Shown: positions 46,779 through 58,168, counted from the stretch's first letter. The stretch: 64,000 nucleotides of DNA from Posidonia oceanica (GCA_037176725.1 JAZBRS010000026.1:152841501-152905500), one strand, 5' to 3'. Translations and numbers: made by a program. The notes: generated from the letters alone by a model not told the origin.

Positions 46779-48506
46779 TGTTAGACTCCGGCTTTCGTTT
46801 TGGCTTTCTCGCTTGCTTGGATTTCGCATTTTGCTTGCCTTATGTCTTTTTCCATGGTTTTTGCTTGCCTTATGACTGTTTCCATGATTTTTGCTTGCAT
46901 TATGCAGGTTTACCTACTTTATTGCTTACATTGCTCTTGTTTGCTTTATTTATGCATTATACATGCCTTTTGAGTGGTAATTGCTTTCTTTTACACAGTT
47001 GCTATGCCACCACACATGCACATGCCATGTATACCTGCTATTTGACATGATGAGTGTTTTCTTTTCACTATCATGTCCACAACACCAACACATACCATGA
47101 GAATGCCTTTTGAAACGATGTGTGTTGCTTGCTTGCCATGTTTGGGTGATTTTCTTCCCCATTTTGCATTAGGCCTAAGGACAACTAGAGACTGGTTGTT
47201 TCCTCCCCTTGGCAAATTAAAAATAGCAAGTAAAAGTCAAATCTAGGAGCAACTAGAGACATCAACACACATTCACCCCCTTTTGGGTTAATAAAACATG
47301 CAAGATAAAAAAAAACTTTAATCATTTGCATGAATCATCATATAGGGCATGCATCCTCTCATCTGAGTCTACCTATTAGTCTGAGAAGGACAGTTTCGGT
47401 CTCTCGTTCCACCGCTTTGGCGCGGGGCGAGCTGGTCGTTCTGTCCTCCCTTGTCAGGGGTCGTGTCGGTGTTAGTTGAGGGTACAGCCTACGCTTTGGC
47501 CGGGTCGAGGCTCCAAACGCACCACTCATTCACTGCCTGAGCTTTGGTCAGGATTTAGAACGGGGACCTTACTTTCTGACCGAGTCGGTGACCCATACAT
47601 TTGAGGGAGTCCGAAGTAGACAACCTACTAGGACACACTAGATTGGTGAGAGAGAGCATGCTAGAAAGCATATCATTTGCATGAGTGCATTCATACCACC
47701 AATAAGCATTCGCACTTTACTTCGGGCTTTTAACTTTTGCTTGTTGTGTTGTTTTTGCCTTGTTGTGTGATTATTTGCATGCCATGACTTCCTGTTTCTT
47801 TCCCCTTCATGCTTTTGCCATGCTTAGGATATTAGAAACCTATTTGCTCCCCTTTGGCTTAATTTAAAAGCGACAATAAAGCCAAACTTTTAAATCTTAA
47901 GTAAAACTAGAGCTAAGCTTGCAATTTTCCCCCTTGGTTAAATAAGATGCAAGTAAAACACTCTAAAGGATATCGCATGATTGATCATTTAGAAAGCATG
48001 CATCTCCTCATCTGAGTCCACCTATCAGTCCGAGAAGGGCAGTTCCGGTCTCTCGTTCCATCGCTTTGGCACGGGACGAGTTGGTCGTTCTGTCCCCCCT
48101 TGTTAGGGTCGTGTCGGTGTTAGTCGAGGGTATAGCCCATACTTTGGCTGGGTTGAGGCTCCAAACGCACCACTCGTTCACTACCTGAGCTTTGGTCAGG
48201 ATTTAGAACGGGGACCTACTTTTTCTGACTTGGAGTCAATAAAACCCATACCCATGAGTGAGTCCAAGTAGGCCGCCTACTCAGGACATGCATGGTGAGA
48301 GAGCACATACTAGGGCATTTACTTGCATGTGTGCCATTCATGCCACAACTAAATAACTTTGCAGCTATCTAATTACTTTGTTTGTTCCTGCAAGTCTCGA
48401 GTTGAGCCCGATTGCACGTCTTCGGGTCACATTTGTTTCCTATCCTTGCATACAGTTTCTGATTGTCCTGTTCCTTGTTTTGCCTGTCTGGATCTTCTCC
48501 ATTACC
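46779..48506 (+). other. T3 leader with a 650-base tandem duplication
   Basis: Bases about 47345-47660 and 47995-48310 are two direct copies, offset by about 648 bases; both contain the phrases CGGTCTCTCGTTCCA and GAGGCTCCAAACGCACCACT. The reverse of the same segment occurs once at 33743-33930. No reading frame is conserved between the copies. Confidence 0.8.
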
Positions 48507-50120
48507 ATGGGGGATCCATCCTCTAGCTCGTCGCCTCCCACGGATTCTGGTGTTGATAGTCAATCTTCCCCTTTTCATCTGGCCGACATCTGCCCCTTTC
48601 TCCAGGCACCTTCCCCGGGAGCGCTCCCTGGTCCAGCTACCTTTGCCTTCTCTCTACCTGTGCCACCTCATGCCGAGGCACAGGGTCAACCCCTGTTTCC
48701 TCTCGGCATCGACGGACTGAGCTATCAGGTGCCTCCTCTGTCTGTGGGTCCGCTTTCTTGTTCCTCAACCATGTCTTTTGCACCTGCAGTTGTCGTCCCT
48801 CTGTCTGGCCAGTCTGCTCCCCTGCCTCGGGGATTGTCTGTGGTATCCCATGCCGGGGTATCGCCTCCCTTACCCGTTGTAGTGTCGCGTCTACTGCTAG
48901 CTTCGTCTTCGTCCCCTTTGTGTCTGACCCTGGGTCCTCGTGCTGAGGCATTTACTTCTACTTCCTTAGGATCTCCTATTATTCCGTCTTTGGTAGCTCA
49001 CCCTAACCCAGCCTCGTCTGTCCCAGAGTCTCTTGCTTTGCCGGTAACCATTGACTCCACCACCTTAGCCACCCTAACCCAGCAGGTGCAATCCTTCTCT
49101 CAGCTGGCTCAGGAAATGCAAGCCCTAGCTCACGCCATGTAGAGCCAGCTATCTGCTATTGTACCTTCTACTCCTGCACCTCCTGTACCTATTCCATTTG
49201 TACCCCCTAGCCATCCTGCGCCCTCTGCATTTCTTACTCCTCAAGAGCAGCAGTAGAGGAGGAGGCGCGTTCGGCGCAAACCTTCTGATCCTACTCCCTT
49301 GGGCCAACCGCTCAGCTCTTTATTCCCCAGGGTTGCCCATCTCTTGGCACTCCCTGAGGTTCGTCCACCACCGGATCCTCTTTCGTGGTGGTATAAGACG
49401 AACGTGTTCTGTGCGTTCCATCGGTGTACTGGGCATTCAACCGATGTGTGCGTCACTCTACAGAATAGGATTTTGGATCTCATTGACATTGGAACAATCG
49501 AGATCCCCACCCCTGCATTGCCTCCCCTTCCTGCATCACCTCCTCCTATCGTGCTTCGGGGGGGGCTTCGCTTCCTGCCCCTCCTCTTGAGCCCTCTCCC
49601 TCTCTTGATGTTCCCCTCGACGAGCTAGTGCATCACATCGTGCTGGCTTGTCATGGACCGCAACTGAGACAAAGACGAGGCCATTTCGACTTCGCCATGC
49701 TTCGTGGGCCACTAAGCGTCGTCTTTCCTCAGATTGCATCACTTTTGGGGCACTCGGAAGCTTGCCCGCCGCCAAACCCACTTCTGCAGGGGTATGATGT
49801 GAATGCGTACTGCCTCTACCATTGAGCCACGGGGCACTCGACGGATGACTACCGTACCCTCCGGGACATCGTGTAGGAGCTCATCAGCTCCGAATCCTTG
49901 GGGATCGATCCCATCGCTCTTGACTCTATTCCTTCCCCGATGGACCCTTCTGGTTCCATCGGACTCGTTCCAGCCCCCCTAGCTGTCCCACATCTTGGGC
50001 TTCCCGTTTCCTCTGTTCAGTCAAAATGGTTATGCAAGGATAAGGGAGTACGTGGCTAGAGGCGCCGGGGCAGCACCAGCGGCGCGGGAGCGAGTCCAGC
50101 ACCTCCATCCTGAGGTTGCT
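48507..50120 (+). pseudogene. T3 gag-like gene (broken, duplicated zinc-knuckle module)
   Basis: ATG at 48507 (MGDPSSSSSPPTDSG) is preferred over earlier in-frame codons because it follows leader sequence. The first 210 residues are Ser/Pro-rich, then a Q-rich helix (LTQQVQSFSQLAQEMQALAH). No capsid block like that of B1 is visible. Near 49408-49450 is a knuckle CAFHRCTGHSTDVC; a second, decayed copy (CLYH, stop, ATGHSTDDY) is at about 49811-49850. Each is preceded by a similar FPR/QIA.LL...PPP.PL segment, so a roughly 400-base module is duplicated. Stops: TAG 49140, 49254 and 49874, TGA 49823; a frameshift lies in the G run near 49558-49565. A GGTAAGT at about 50125 could be a splice donor. 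Confidence 0.75.
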
Positions 50121-51714
50121 GGTAGGTAAGTACCTCTTACCTTGTCTTTTTTCTTTTTGCATGCATTGTCATTCACTCTTCCGGTTTTGTTCATTTTCAT
50201 GTTTTCTCGCAATATCAAAAACTTTACAAATTATAAAATCCGTCAAAACCCAAAAACTTGCATTTTTCGTTTCCTACATGTACATATCATTTCCTGCATC
50301 CCATAAAAGACAAAAAGCAACAAAAAAATCAAGAAAATAAAAAACACCAAAAATATTTTCTTCGCCTTTCTACTGGTTTTCCCTTTTTATGTTTTCCTAA
50401 ACCAAAAACCATAAAAATACAAAACCAATGCAAAAACCCAAAAACATGTTTGTCCCTTCCCCTTCTAAAAATACAAAACCCACAAACATTTGTATATTCA
50501 GAAACCCGGCTTTGGACAAACAAGCAGCGCTTAAAGGGTGTCAAGCATCGACGATCTCGGGCAGAACTCACCCGAACAGTGCTACCACTTTGCATGTGGC
50601 CACAGTGTGTGACTTAGAGCAGAATAGAGCATCTTGTTGAGCTAAAAACTCCCAGAAGTGAGATCCACCCTATCAAGAGAGTCCACCAGACATGGAAAGG
50701 ATCAAAGCAGAGCAGAGCATAGCCAGAGGCTGCCTATACACATTGCAGAGGCTGAAGGTGTATGCCGACTAGCCGAACTCTTAACGCCTCACTTGGGATT
50801 GCTACCCTAAGAGGGCGAAGACATGCATATCCAAAAGAATAAAGATCATGTGGAAAAAAAAAATGATAACAAGATATGCATGCTGGGCATTAAAGAAAAC
50901 TGAAGAAAGAAGTCGAAGAAAGAAGGCACCCATGAGAGGAGTGACTCGGACAAGCATCGAAGCCCCCTCAACTTTCAACTCCAAGCACCTCATCATCAAC
51001 TGCATGGGAAACATTATCAGGAGGACCTGGCCCCACCCTCCGAACGAAGCAGCCCGCTCCAACCCCTTTGTGCAGACAACAACTACCTCCCTGGCAAGCT
51101 AGATGCAACTCCAGTCACTCATGAGGGGAAAAGAAAAATCAACCCGAGAGTGTCAAAAGCGGTAGCCGGTCCCCGAGGGTTTAAGATGGAGACTACGAAG
51201 CTACATCCAACGCTTATGCTACCCACATGCAGCCAAATGCTATGTTTTACAAAGTTGAGACCTCTTCCTGAACTAAGAGTGAGAAAGAGAGCCACCGACC
51301 ACAACTCGACATGGCGTTGCTTGAGGATCGAGAATCCCCTGAGTCAGAAAATGCAGAAGCATCATCTCGGCATCAGCTGCTTTGAATCCTAAGCCACCAA
51401 AAACACACATACACAATAACCTATCTTCCCCTTCTTCTGTTTTCGAAAACCGGAGTTAAGGATGAGCACTTTTTGCATGACCTCGCCCAGAGGCTCTACG
51501 CTTTTTCAAAGTTTTGGCCCCCCCACCGCGTTGGGTGGTCCTTGATGATTGGCATGGCCATTGTTTGTCACTCCGTGACGCTACATCACATGCCCACTCT
51601 GAGACCATTGCACGTCCACCACAATGGGCCCCCACATTTTCGCTTGCATCTACCCATTGCATTCCCCACCGGCATTGTACATCTTGCATGGTGAGCCCTT
51701 ACATTCATCCTCCC
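50121..51714 (+). other. T3 non-coding interior
   Basis: Bases 50200-50500 are A-rich with AAAAACCC and CAAAACC words. Bases 50600-51450 hold only short frames without domains. No RT, integrase or protease motif is present in any frame. The place of pol is thus taken by about 1.6 kb of unrelated sequence. Confidence 0.65.
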
Positions 51715-51959
51715 TGCATACCGGGCTGGTAACCCTAACTACTCGTTTGGCAAACACGTCAGTTTTGTCTATGTCAATCGCTTTTCGATGTCAAGGGCGC
51801 TTCGGCTGTCCCCTGGTATCATCTTTGATACCAAGGGCATCTTTTTTTGCTGCCTCGTGGTATCACATCTCCAGCTGCATCCAGGCTGACATGCCTAACG
51901 GTCGCAAGCCCATCTGTTTTCTCGCTTCGCCTTCAGATTTTGGTGCCCCTATACCCTTT

Positions 51960-53370
51960 GCGGTCGATAGGTTTGAAACCTATCACTTATCATATCACTA
52001 TTTGTGGTCGATAGGTTTGAAACCTATCATTCATCACCAACACTCTCTTGCGGTCGATGGGTCCGAAACCTATCATTTATCACATCGTGCCTCCGTTGCG
52101 GCCGATAAGTTCGAAACTTATTCGATCTTGGTTGATAAGCTTGAAAAACTTATCATATTGGTCATCCTTTGCGGTTGATAAGTCCGAAACTTATCCGATC
52201 CTGGTTGATAAGCCTGAAAGCTCATCATACCAACTATCGCTTCCGGTTGATAGGACCGTAAAGTATCGCCTCTGGTTGATAGGACCGTAAACTATCGCTT
52301 CCGGTTGATAGGACCGTAAACTATCACCTCCGGTTGATAGGACCGTAAACTATCGCTTCCGGTTGATAGGACGGTAAACTATCACCTCCGGTTGATAGGG
52401 CCGTAAACTATCGCCTCCGGTTGATAGGACTGTAAACTATCGCCTCCGGTTGATAGGACCGTAAACTATCGCTTCCGGTTGGTAGGACCGTAAACTATCG
52501 CTTCCGGTTGATAGGACCGTAAAGTATCGCCTCCGGTTGATAGGACCGTAAACTATCGCCTTCGGTTGATAGGGCCCTAAACTATCACCTCCGATTGATA
52601 GGACCGTAAACTATCACTTCTAGTTGATAGGACCGTAAACTATCGCCTTCGATTGATAGGACCGTAAGTTATCGCTTCCGGTTGATAGGACCGTAAACTA
52701 TCGCTTCTGGTTGATAGGACCGTAAACTATTGCTTTCGGTTGATAGGACCGTAAACTATCGCTTCTGGCCGATAAGTCTGAAACTTATCCGATCTTGGTT
52801 GATAAGCCTGAAAAACTTATCATACCGGTCGTCCTTTGCAGTCGATAAGTCCGAAACTTATCCGATCTTGGTTGATAAGCCTGAAAAACTTATCATACTG
52901 GTCGTCCTTTGCGGTCGATAAGTCCGAAACTTATCCGATCTTGGTTGACAAGCCTGAAAAACTTATCATATCGGTCGTCCTTTGCGGTCGATAAGTTCGA
53001 CACTTATTCGATCTTGGTTGATAAGCCTGAAAAACTTATCATACCGGTCGTCCTTTGCGATCGTTAAGTCTGAAACTTATCCGATCTTGGTTGATAAGCC
53101 TAAAAAACTTATCATACCGGTCATCCTTTGCAGTCGATAAGTCCGAAAATTATCCGATCTTGGTTGATAAGCTTGAAAAACTTATCATACTGGTCGTCCA
53201 TTGCGGTTGAAAAGTCTGAAACTTATCCGATCTTGGTTGATAAGCCTGAAAAACTTATCATACCGGTCGTCCTTTGCGATCGATAAGTCCGAAACTTATC
53301 CGATCTTGGTTGATAAGCCTGAAATCTTATCATACCAATCATCCCTCGCGGTCGATGGCTCCGAAACCTA
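51960..53370 (+). repeat. Hairpin minisatellite of T3 (three sub-arrays)
   Basis: First, a few GATAGGT/ACCTATC units (51960-52100). Second, about 18 units of 29 bases with the theme GATAGGACCGTAAACTATC (52240-52765). Third, about eight units of about 73 bases (52766-53330), each with GATAAGTCCGAAACTTATC and a partner hairpin GATAAGCCTGAAAAACTTATC-like. The period and the stem-loop theme are homologous to the E1 array. Open frames here are repeat by-products. Confidence 0.9.
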
Positions 53371-54039
53371 TCATCTATCTTTGTGCTCCCTTCTCTTGCT
53401 TGTTTTCTCAGCAGAAAAGATGGTCCCTTCTTTTTTCGCACGTTCTCAAAATTTTTCCCCTTTTATTTCACGCGACTCTAGCCATTTGCTTGCTTCCTCA
53501 GGTGAGGACATGTTATCTTCCTTCTCTTTCAGGCTGGTAGTCCAAACTGCTCGGTTGACACCCGTCATAACTATCCAACTCTTCTTTCGATGCCAAGGGC
53601 GCTTTGACTGTCCCTTGGTATCATCTCTGATACCAGAGGCATCTTATTTTGCTGCCCTCGGTATCTTCTTTGGTTTGGTAGTCCTAGTTACCCAGATGAC
53701 ATCCGTCACCCTGTCAGGTGTTCTTTCTTTGGGCCGATAACCCTAACTATCCGGTGATGAGTCTGTCAACTCATAATCATCCACATTGCATGCATCACCC
53801 GCACCCCTCAGTGGGGTTCAGCGCAGCAAATATTAGCACAGGCTTTACTTTAGCATCAACACTGCTGCATCTCATTGCATTGCACTGCATTTGCATTCGC
53901 ATTGCGGCGACGAGTCATGATTTTCGGTGCATCCGCTAGATAAGTGACTTAGGCCTACAGCAACATTGTGCTCCTGCCGGCATTAGGAGGGATGCCTTGT
54001 CAACCCTGAGCAGCGGCCTCGGTCCCCTTGACCTCGTTC

Positions 54040-54052
54040 AGGGTGGGGCATC
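54040..54052 (+). promoter_or_regulatory. Polypurine tract of T3
   Basis: AGGGTGGGGCATC directly before the 3' LTR start. Confidence 0.75.
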
Positions 54053-57000
54053 TGCAAACACCCCATTTTTACAGCCTGGGAGATGGTGGATCCTCCGACA
54101 AGCTCGCTCGGACCCTAGGATAGCTAATTTCCACTAAAACCCCATCTGAACCCCAAAACCTTCCTAAACCCTCACAAAAACTTCACCTAAGCCTTGGCCC
54201 ACAACTAACCTAGGCCCAAAAACACCCAAAATAGCCTTTAACCTCCTAAACTTGTTGTATGCTGCTTTTGCTAGCGTCCAACATTGGACGTGTCTATTCC
54301 AGCATCCAACGAGTCGAGGACTGCAAACCTCCTCCGCCACCTCTGGCTCACCGCTCTTGTCCTCTCCGCCGTCCTTCCCCACTTACTACCGCGTCTCCTC
54401 ATCGCTCCCGGCCACCCACTACGCGCCAGGGCCACTTACTCGGCCTACCACCGCGTCTCCTCTCCCCCGGCCGTCTTCCCGCTCTCACCACCTCTCACTA
54501 CCGTGACTGCCTCCACCCTGCCACCACGACAACTTTCACGACCCCTCCTGACATCCACTTACTTCGCCTGACATCCCTTGTGACCTCCCCACTCTCCACA
54601 AGCCCTACCAAGCCTCTACAGAGAACCCAACAAAACCATGTAGAACCCAACACTTCACAGCTTTGTGCGATACACCACACTCATTCCCCTGAAAATTCAC
54701 AGCTTCCAGAGCCTTGTGCGAACCACCACGAGTGCACCCAAGCCTTGAGCCACCTCTCCCGGCCTTCCCTTGCATCCCAGGAGCTCGCAGGAGTTCAGCT
54801 GCCACCTTCTTCCTCACCTCCGGCCGACTGCAAGCACCTCCTTCCAGCCACGTCCAGGTGAGTTTCTCTTCACCCTTGGCTTGCACATGCATGTAGTAGT
54901 GTGTTAGACCAGTTTGCACGCACACACACCCCCTTTGTTGGCCGGAAAAGCCTCGGCCGCCAGCCGCGAGGAGGAGGAGGTGGGTGGAGCAATCCTCCCA
55001 CCCATTTCTGGCACCGAGCATATGGACATGCTCATCGTCACTCACTCTAGCTTCCTAGCTAGTTAGTTTGGGATTTTTGGTCGATTTGGTCATTGATCTT
55101 GGCTGGGAAACATCCCGACCTGTTGGATGCACAACCTGGTGCGTCCAACGTTGGACGTGCCCTGAGGCGGTGTCCAACACCCTACAGGTTCATTTACTTG
55201 TTTTCCTTTATTTTGCTGCCATGATGCCATGATTTGAATGCCTTTCTCTGGGAGCATTTGTTGCATGCTTTCTTCCATGCTTCCAGATGCCATCATGTCT
55301 ATGTCAAGTTTGGATCCTAGCTTGGATCTATGTTCTATGCCTCCAGATGATCTGCTATTTCTCTGTGTTGGACGTTGGAATACATGCGTCCAACGTTGGA
55401 CGCTGTATTTCCAACGTCCTATGCCTCTGCATGCCTATATGTGCTTTAATGCTCAGATGCCTCCTTTACTTAGGATACTTGCTTGATCCATGTATGCATG
55501 CTTAGAGTTTGCCTATTTTCAGTGGATTGAATGCATGTTTAAGTGATCCATTAGCTTACTTCTCCTTGCAACTTAGTGTGCCTACCTCTCAACGTTGGCC
55601 GCTGATACACAAGGCGTCCAACATGGGACACTGGTGTACCTAGCATCTTACGTTTCTGCTTAGCTGCTTATGCCTTAATGCTTGCATGAGGCTATTATCT
55701 CTTGTGTTTGCTTGATTCATGCATATGTGGTTATGTTTGGGTCTTCTAGCAACTGCATGCAAGTTTACAAGGCTTTCTATCATGTTATATGCTGGTTTTA
55801 ATTGGGTGTTCATTTCTCTGTGTAGGATGCCTGGTTTCTTGCATCCTACGTTGGACGCATGGTTTCCAGCGTCCTACACCCCTGCTTGCTTGTCTGCACT
55901 TTAAGGCTCAGTTCCTTCTTTTACTTATGGTATTTATTTAATCCATGTGTGCATGCCAAGTGATTGCCTGTTTCTAGTGATTCGAATGCATGTTTAAGTG
56001 ATACATTGGTTCAGTTCCCTTGCAGTTCAGTGTGCCTACCTCTCTGTGTTGGACACTGGGATCACTGCATCTTACGTTAGACGTGGTTGCATCCAGCATC
56101 TAACACAGTGAGTCTGTAGTTTTCAGATCCCATGCTTGTGCTTTTTTTTATGCATCAATCATTATTGCCTGAATCATCTGGCTTGCTCCATTTGTCCATG
56201 GCTTTCCCTCAGCATCAAATCTCTTTTTTTATTTTATCAAATATGCATGCATGCTTCTTGCAGGTTTTTAAGCTCTTTGTGTTGGACACCTGGTTTCCAG
56301 TGTCCAACGTTGGACGCTTGGTTTCCAGTGTCCAACATTTTAAGTTCTCTGCAGCCTGTTTGCTTGAGTGGTTTTCGATTCGACCCTCGCTTTTCGCTTT
56401 TGATTGCTTCCTGAGCATGTTTAAGCATCCCAACATGTGGTTTAGTAGCGGCTTTCGGGTTTTGCGCCTTGACTTTGTTTTCCCAACCTGCTTTCGTCGC
56501 TTTTCGCATTTTGTTGCCTCCGGTACATGCCTTGACATCCATGTATGCTGTCGGACCCCTGTTTCCTATTTTACGCCTTGCATTGCTTGCTTTCCTGTGG
56601 TTTTTTGCCTCGGACTTGTTTCCCCTTTGCATGTCGCCTTGCATTGCGTGGTTTTATTCGGCGTTTTGTTTTCTCGCCTACATAGCATTTAGGGCAGTAA
56701 TGCTTACTGTCTGGAGTTCTCACGAACCAGGGTTCACCAGGTTCAGAACACAGGCAGCGCTGCTGAGCACATAGGCTGCACGTTTAATTTCCATGCATGG
56801 CATTCAGGCATTTAAAGCATTAATAGCATGGCATAGTATCTATCGCCTACGGGCATACAGCTAAAGGCAATCATTGCCGAAATTTCTGCAAATGCGAGCG
56901 AGATTAGCTAAGAAAGATCGATTCCTTGGGCGTGTCGAGGGTGCCTAATACCTTCCCCGCACGTAACAGGAGTCCTTACCCTTTCTTTGGCCCGTAATGA

Positions 57001-57227
57001 TCGTTTTGCCCTCGTCCTTGGCACGAGTCAATCATTTTGCATAGCATTGCATTCATTTGCATGTTTTCTTGCATTTCTCTCGGTTTTCCTCGTCTTTCCG
57101 ATAATAGACTAGGTGGCAACTCTGTTTTGTCTTATCTTTTGTTTTCCTTCTTCGTGTCGCTATCCATGAAGACCTCTCTCTTTTGGACCCTTGTCGGTCT
57201 GATCCTCCCAAGACAGGTATATTCACA
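54053..57227 (+). mobile_element. T3 3' LTR
   Basis: TGCAAACACCCCATTTTTACAG to ATATTCACA, 3175 bases, collinear with 43590-46757. It differs by point changes and several indels, including two sites where it has one more hairpin unit than the 5' LTR (near 55390-55420 and 56300-56330). The hairpin series is at 55120-56345. Confidence 0.9.
55120..56345 (+). repeat. Hairpin word series in the T3 3' LTR
   Basis: Same positions as in the 5' LTR, but at about 55368-55425 and 56281-56337 the arm pair is doubled around a palindromic joint (GTCCAACGTTGGACGC). Confidence 0.8.
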
Positions 57228-57510
57228 CTAGGTCACAAGACACGACGGTCCAAAGGTTGGTCGGAGGAATGGCCAAGAGTTGTAGGTGAGTCGCCGGTGT
57301 AAGCAGCGCCAACACTGCAGCTCAGGTGTTCCAAACAGCCAAGTTTGGGACCAAATCTGGAAACCAAGGCTATGCAAAACTATGATCTAACTTTGCAAAC
57401 AATTAGAGCAAACATTCAAGATCACAGACATGCAAAGAGCAAACAAAATGGTGCTCTGGGTCGGCCGAAGCGGCGGCCCAAAGTCCGGCCATCCAGCAGA
57501 CGTAGGTGTC
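57228..57510 (-). mobile_element. LTR S6, continuation after T3
   Basis: Starts with the second target copy CTAGG. It contains GAGTCGCCGGTGTAAGCAGC-type words (57283-57320), in keeping with 43300-43450. It is cut at 57510 by the B2 LTR. No reading frame. Confidence 0.55.
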
Positions 57511-58160
57511 TGTAGTGTGGAATTTGGGGGGTGTGTTTTGAGAAGATGTCAGTGCTTCCACAACGTTGACAGCTTTTGTTGTGATCGCCACTCGCCTTTG
57601 GGCAGATAAGACACCTGGGGAGAGATTATGATGATGTGGGTCCTCGGACCACTAGATCGACGGCAGGATGTCGTCTTGCGGCTTCCTCGTTCTACGTAAA
57701 TTCCTTCCTTTCCTTCAAAACAAAACAACATAGATCTAAATTAGCTTAAGTGTAGTAGTCAGCAACCGAAATGAATGAAACGACATGACTAAAAGAAAAC
57801 AAATATTGACCGGGGGTTGTTCCCCGCATGCATATGCTATGGGTCCTATGCTAAGGAATGTAAAAAAATGCAGTAAGAAATTAGATTGGAGGAAGATACT
57901 CCCTTTCACCCTTATGCTGTATGCAATGAGGTAGGAAGGAAGCATGATCAGAGCTCCGGCGTAGCTGAAGATTTCTGGGATCGGAGGTAGAAGCTCAGGT
58001 TGGTAGCTTATTGGGGAGAGGAGATAGAGTTTCTGGATTGGAAATCTAGCTCTATGAAGGTGGCTCACAACTGATAGGGCTCTGCCTCATTTGGAAATTC
58101 CTCTCTGGGGGGATTTCTCTCTCAAAAATTCCGACCCTCAAACCACTAGCCTAGGAGGTC

Positions 58161-58168
58161 TATTTATA
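58161..58168 (-). promoter_or_regulatory. TATA box in B2 LTR
   Basis: TATAAATA on the minus strand, at the conserved position. Confidence 0.7.

Larger units (their letters stand above)
51715..54052 (+). other. T3 3' UTR: module, hairpin array, module, polypurine tract
   Basis: A module with an imperfect CCCCTGGTATC/GATACCAAGGG-type stem-loop (about 51818-51838) precedes the hairpin array (51960-53370). A second copy of the module (about 53530-53780; stem-loop near 53613-53640) follows. The tail to 54039 is rich in GCATT words. AGGGTGGGGCATC (54040-54052) is the polypurine tract. The arrangement module-array-module is the same in E1. Confidence 0.82.
43590..57227 (+). mobile_element. T3: complete 13.6 kb non-autonomous LTR retrotransposon
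   Basis: Two LTRs of 3168 and 3175 bases flank a 7.3 kb interior with a primer-binding site at its left end and a polypurine tract at its right end. The interior has a broken gag-like frame and no protease, RT, RNase H or integrase, so it is non-autonomous (large derivative, gag-only type). It has a nearly perfect 5-base duplication (CTAAG/CTAGG). It inserted into LTR S6. Its polypurine core is close to that of the B elements, a possible source of enzymes in trans. Confidence 0.9.

Noticed and set aside
48378..48506. Extended N-terminus of T3 gag with a hydrophobic stretch
   Set aside because: Leader sequence; the ATG at 48507 gives a usual Ser/Pro-rich gag start.
52730..53740. Frames of 63 and 179 codons rich in LIRSWLISL repeats
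   Set aside because: Translated 73-base minisatellite.
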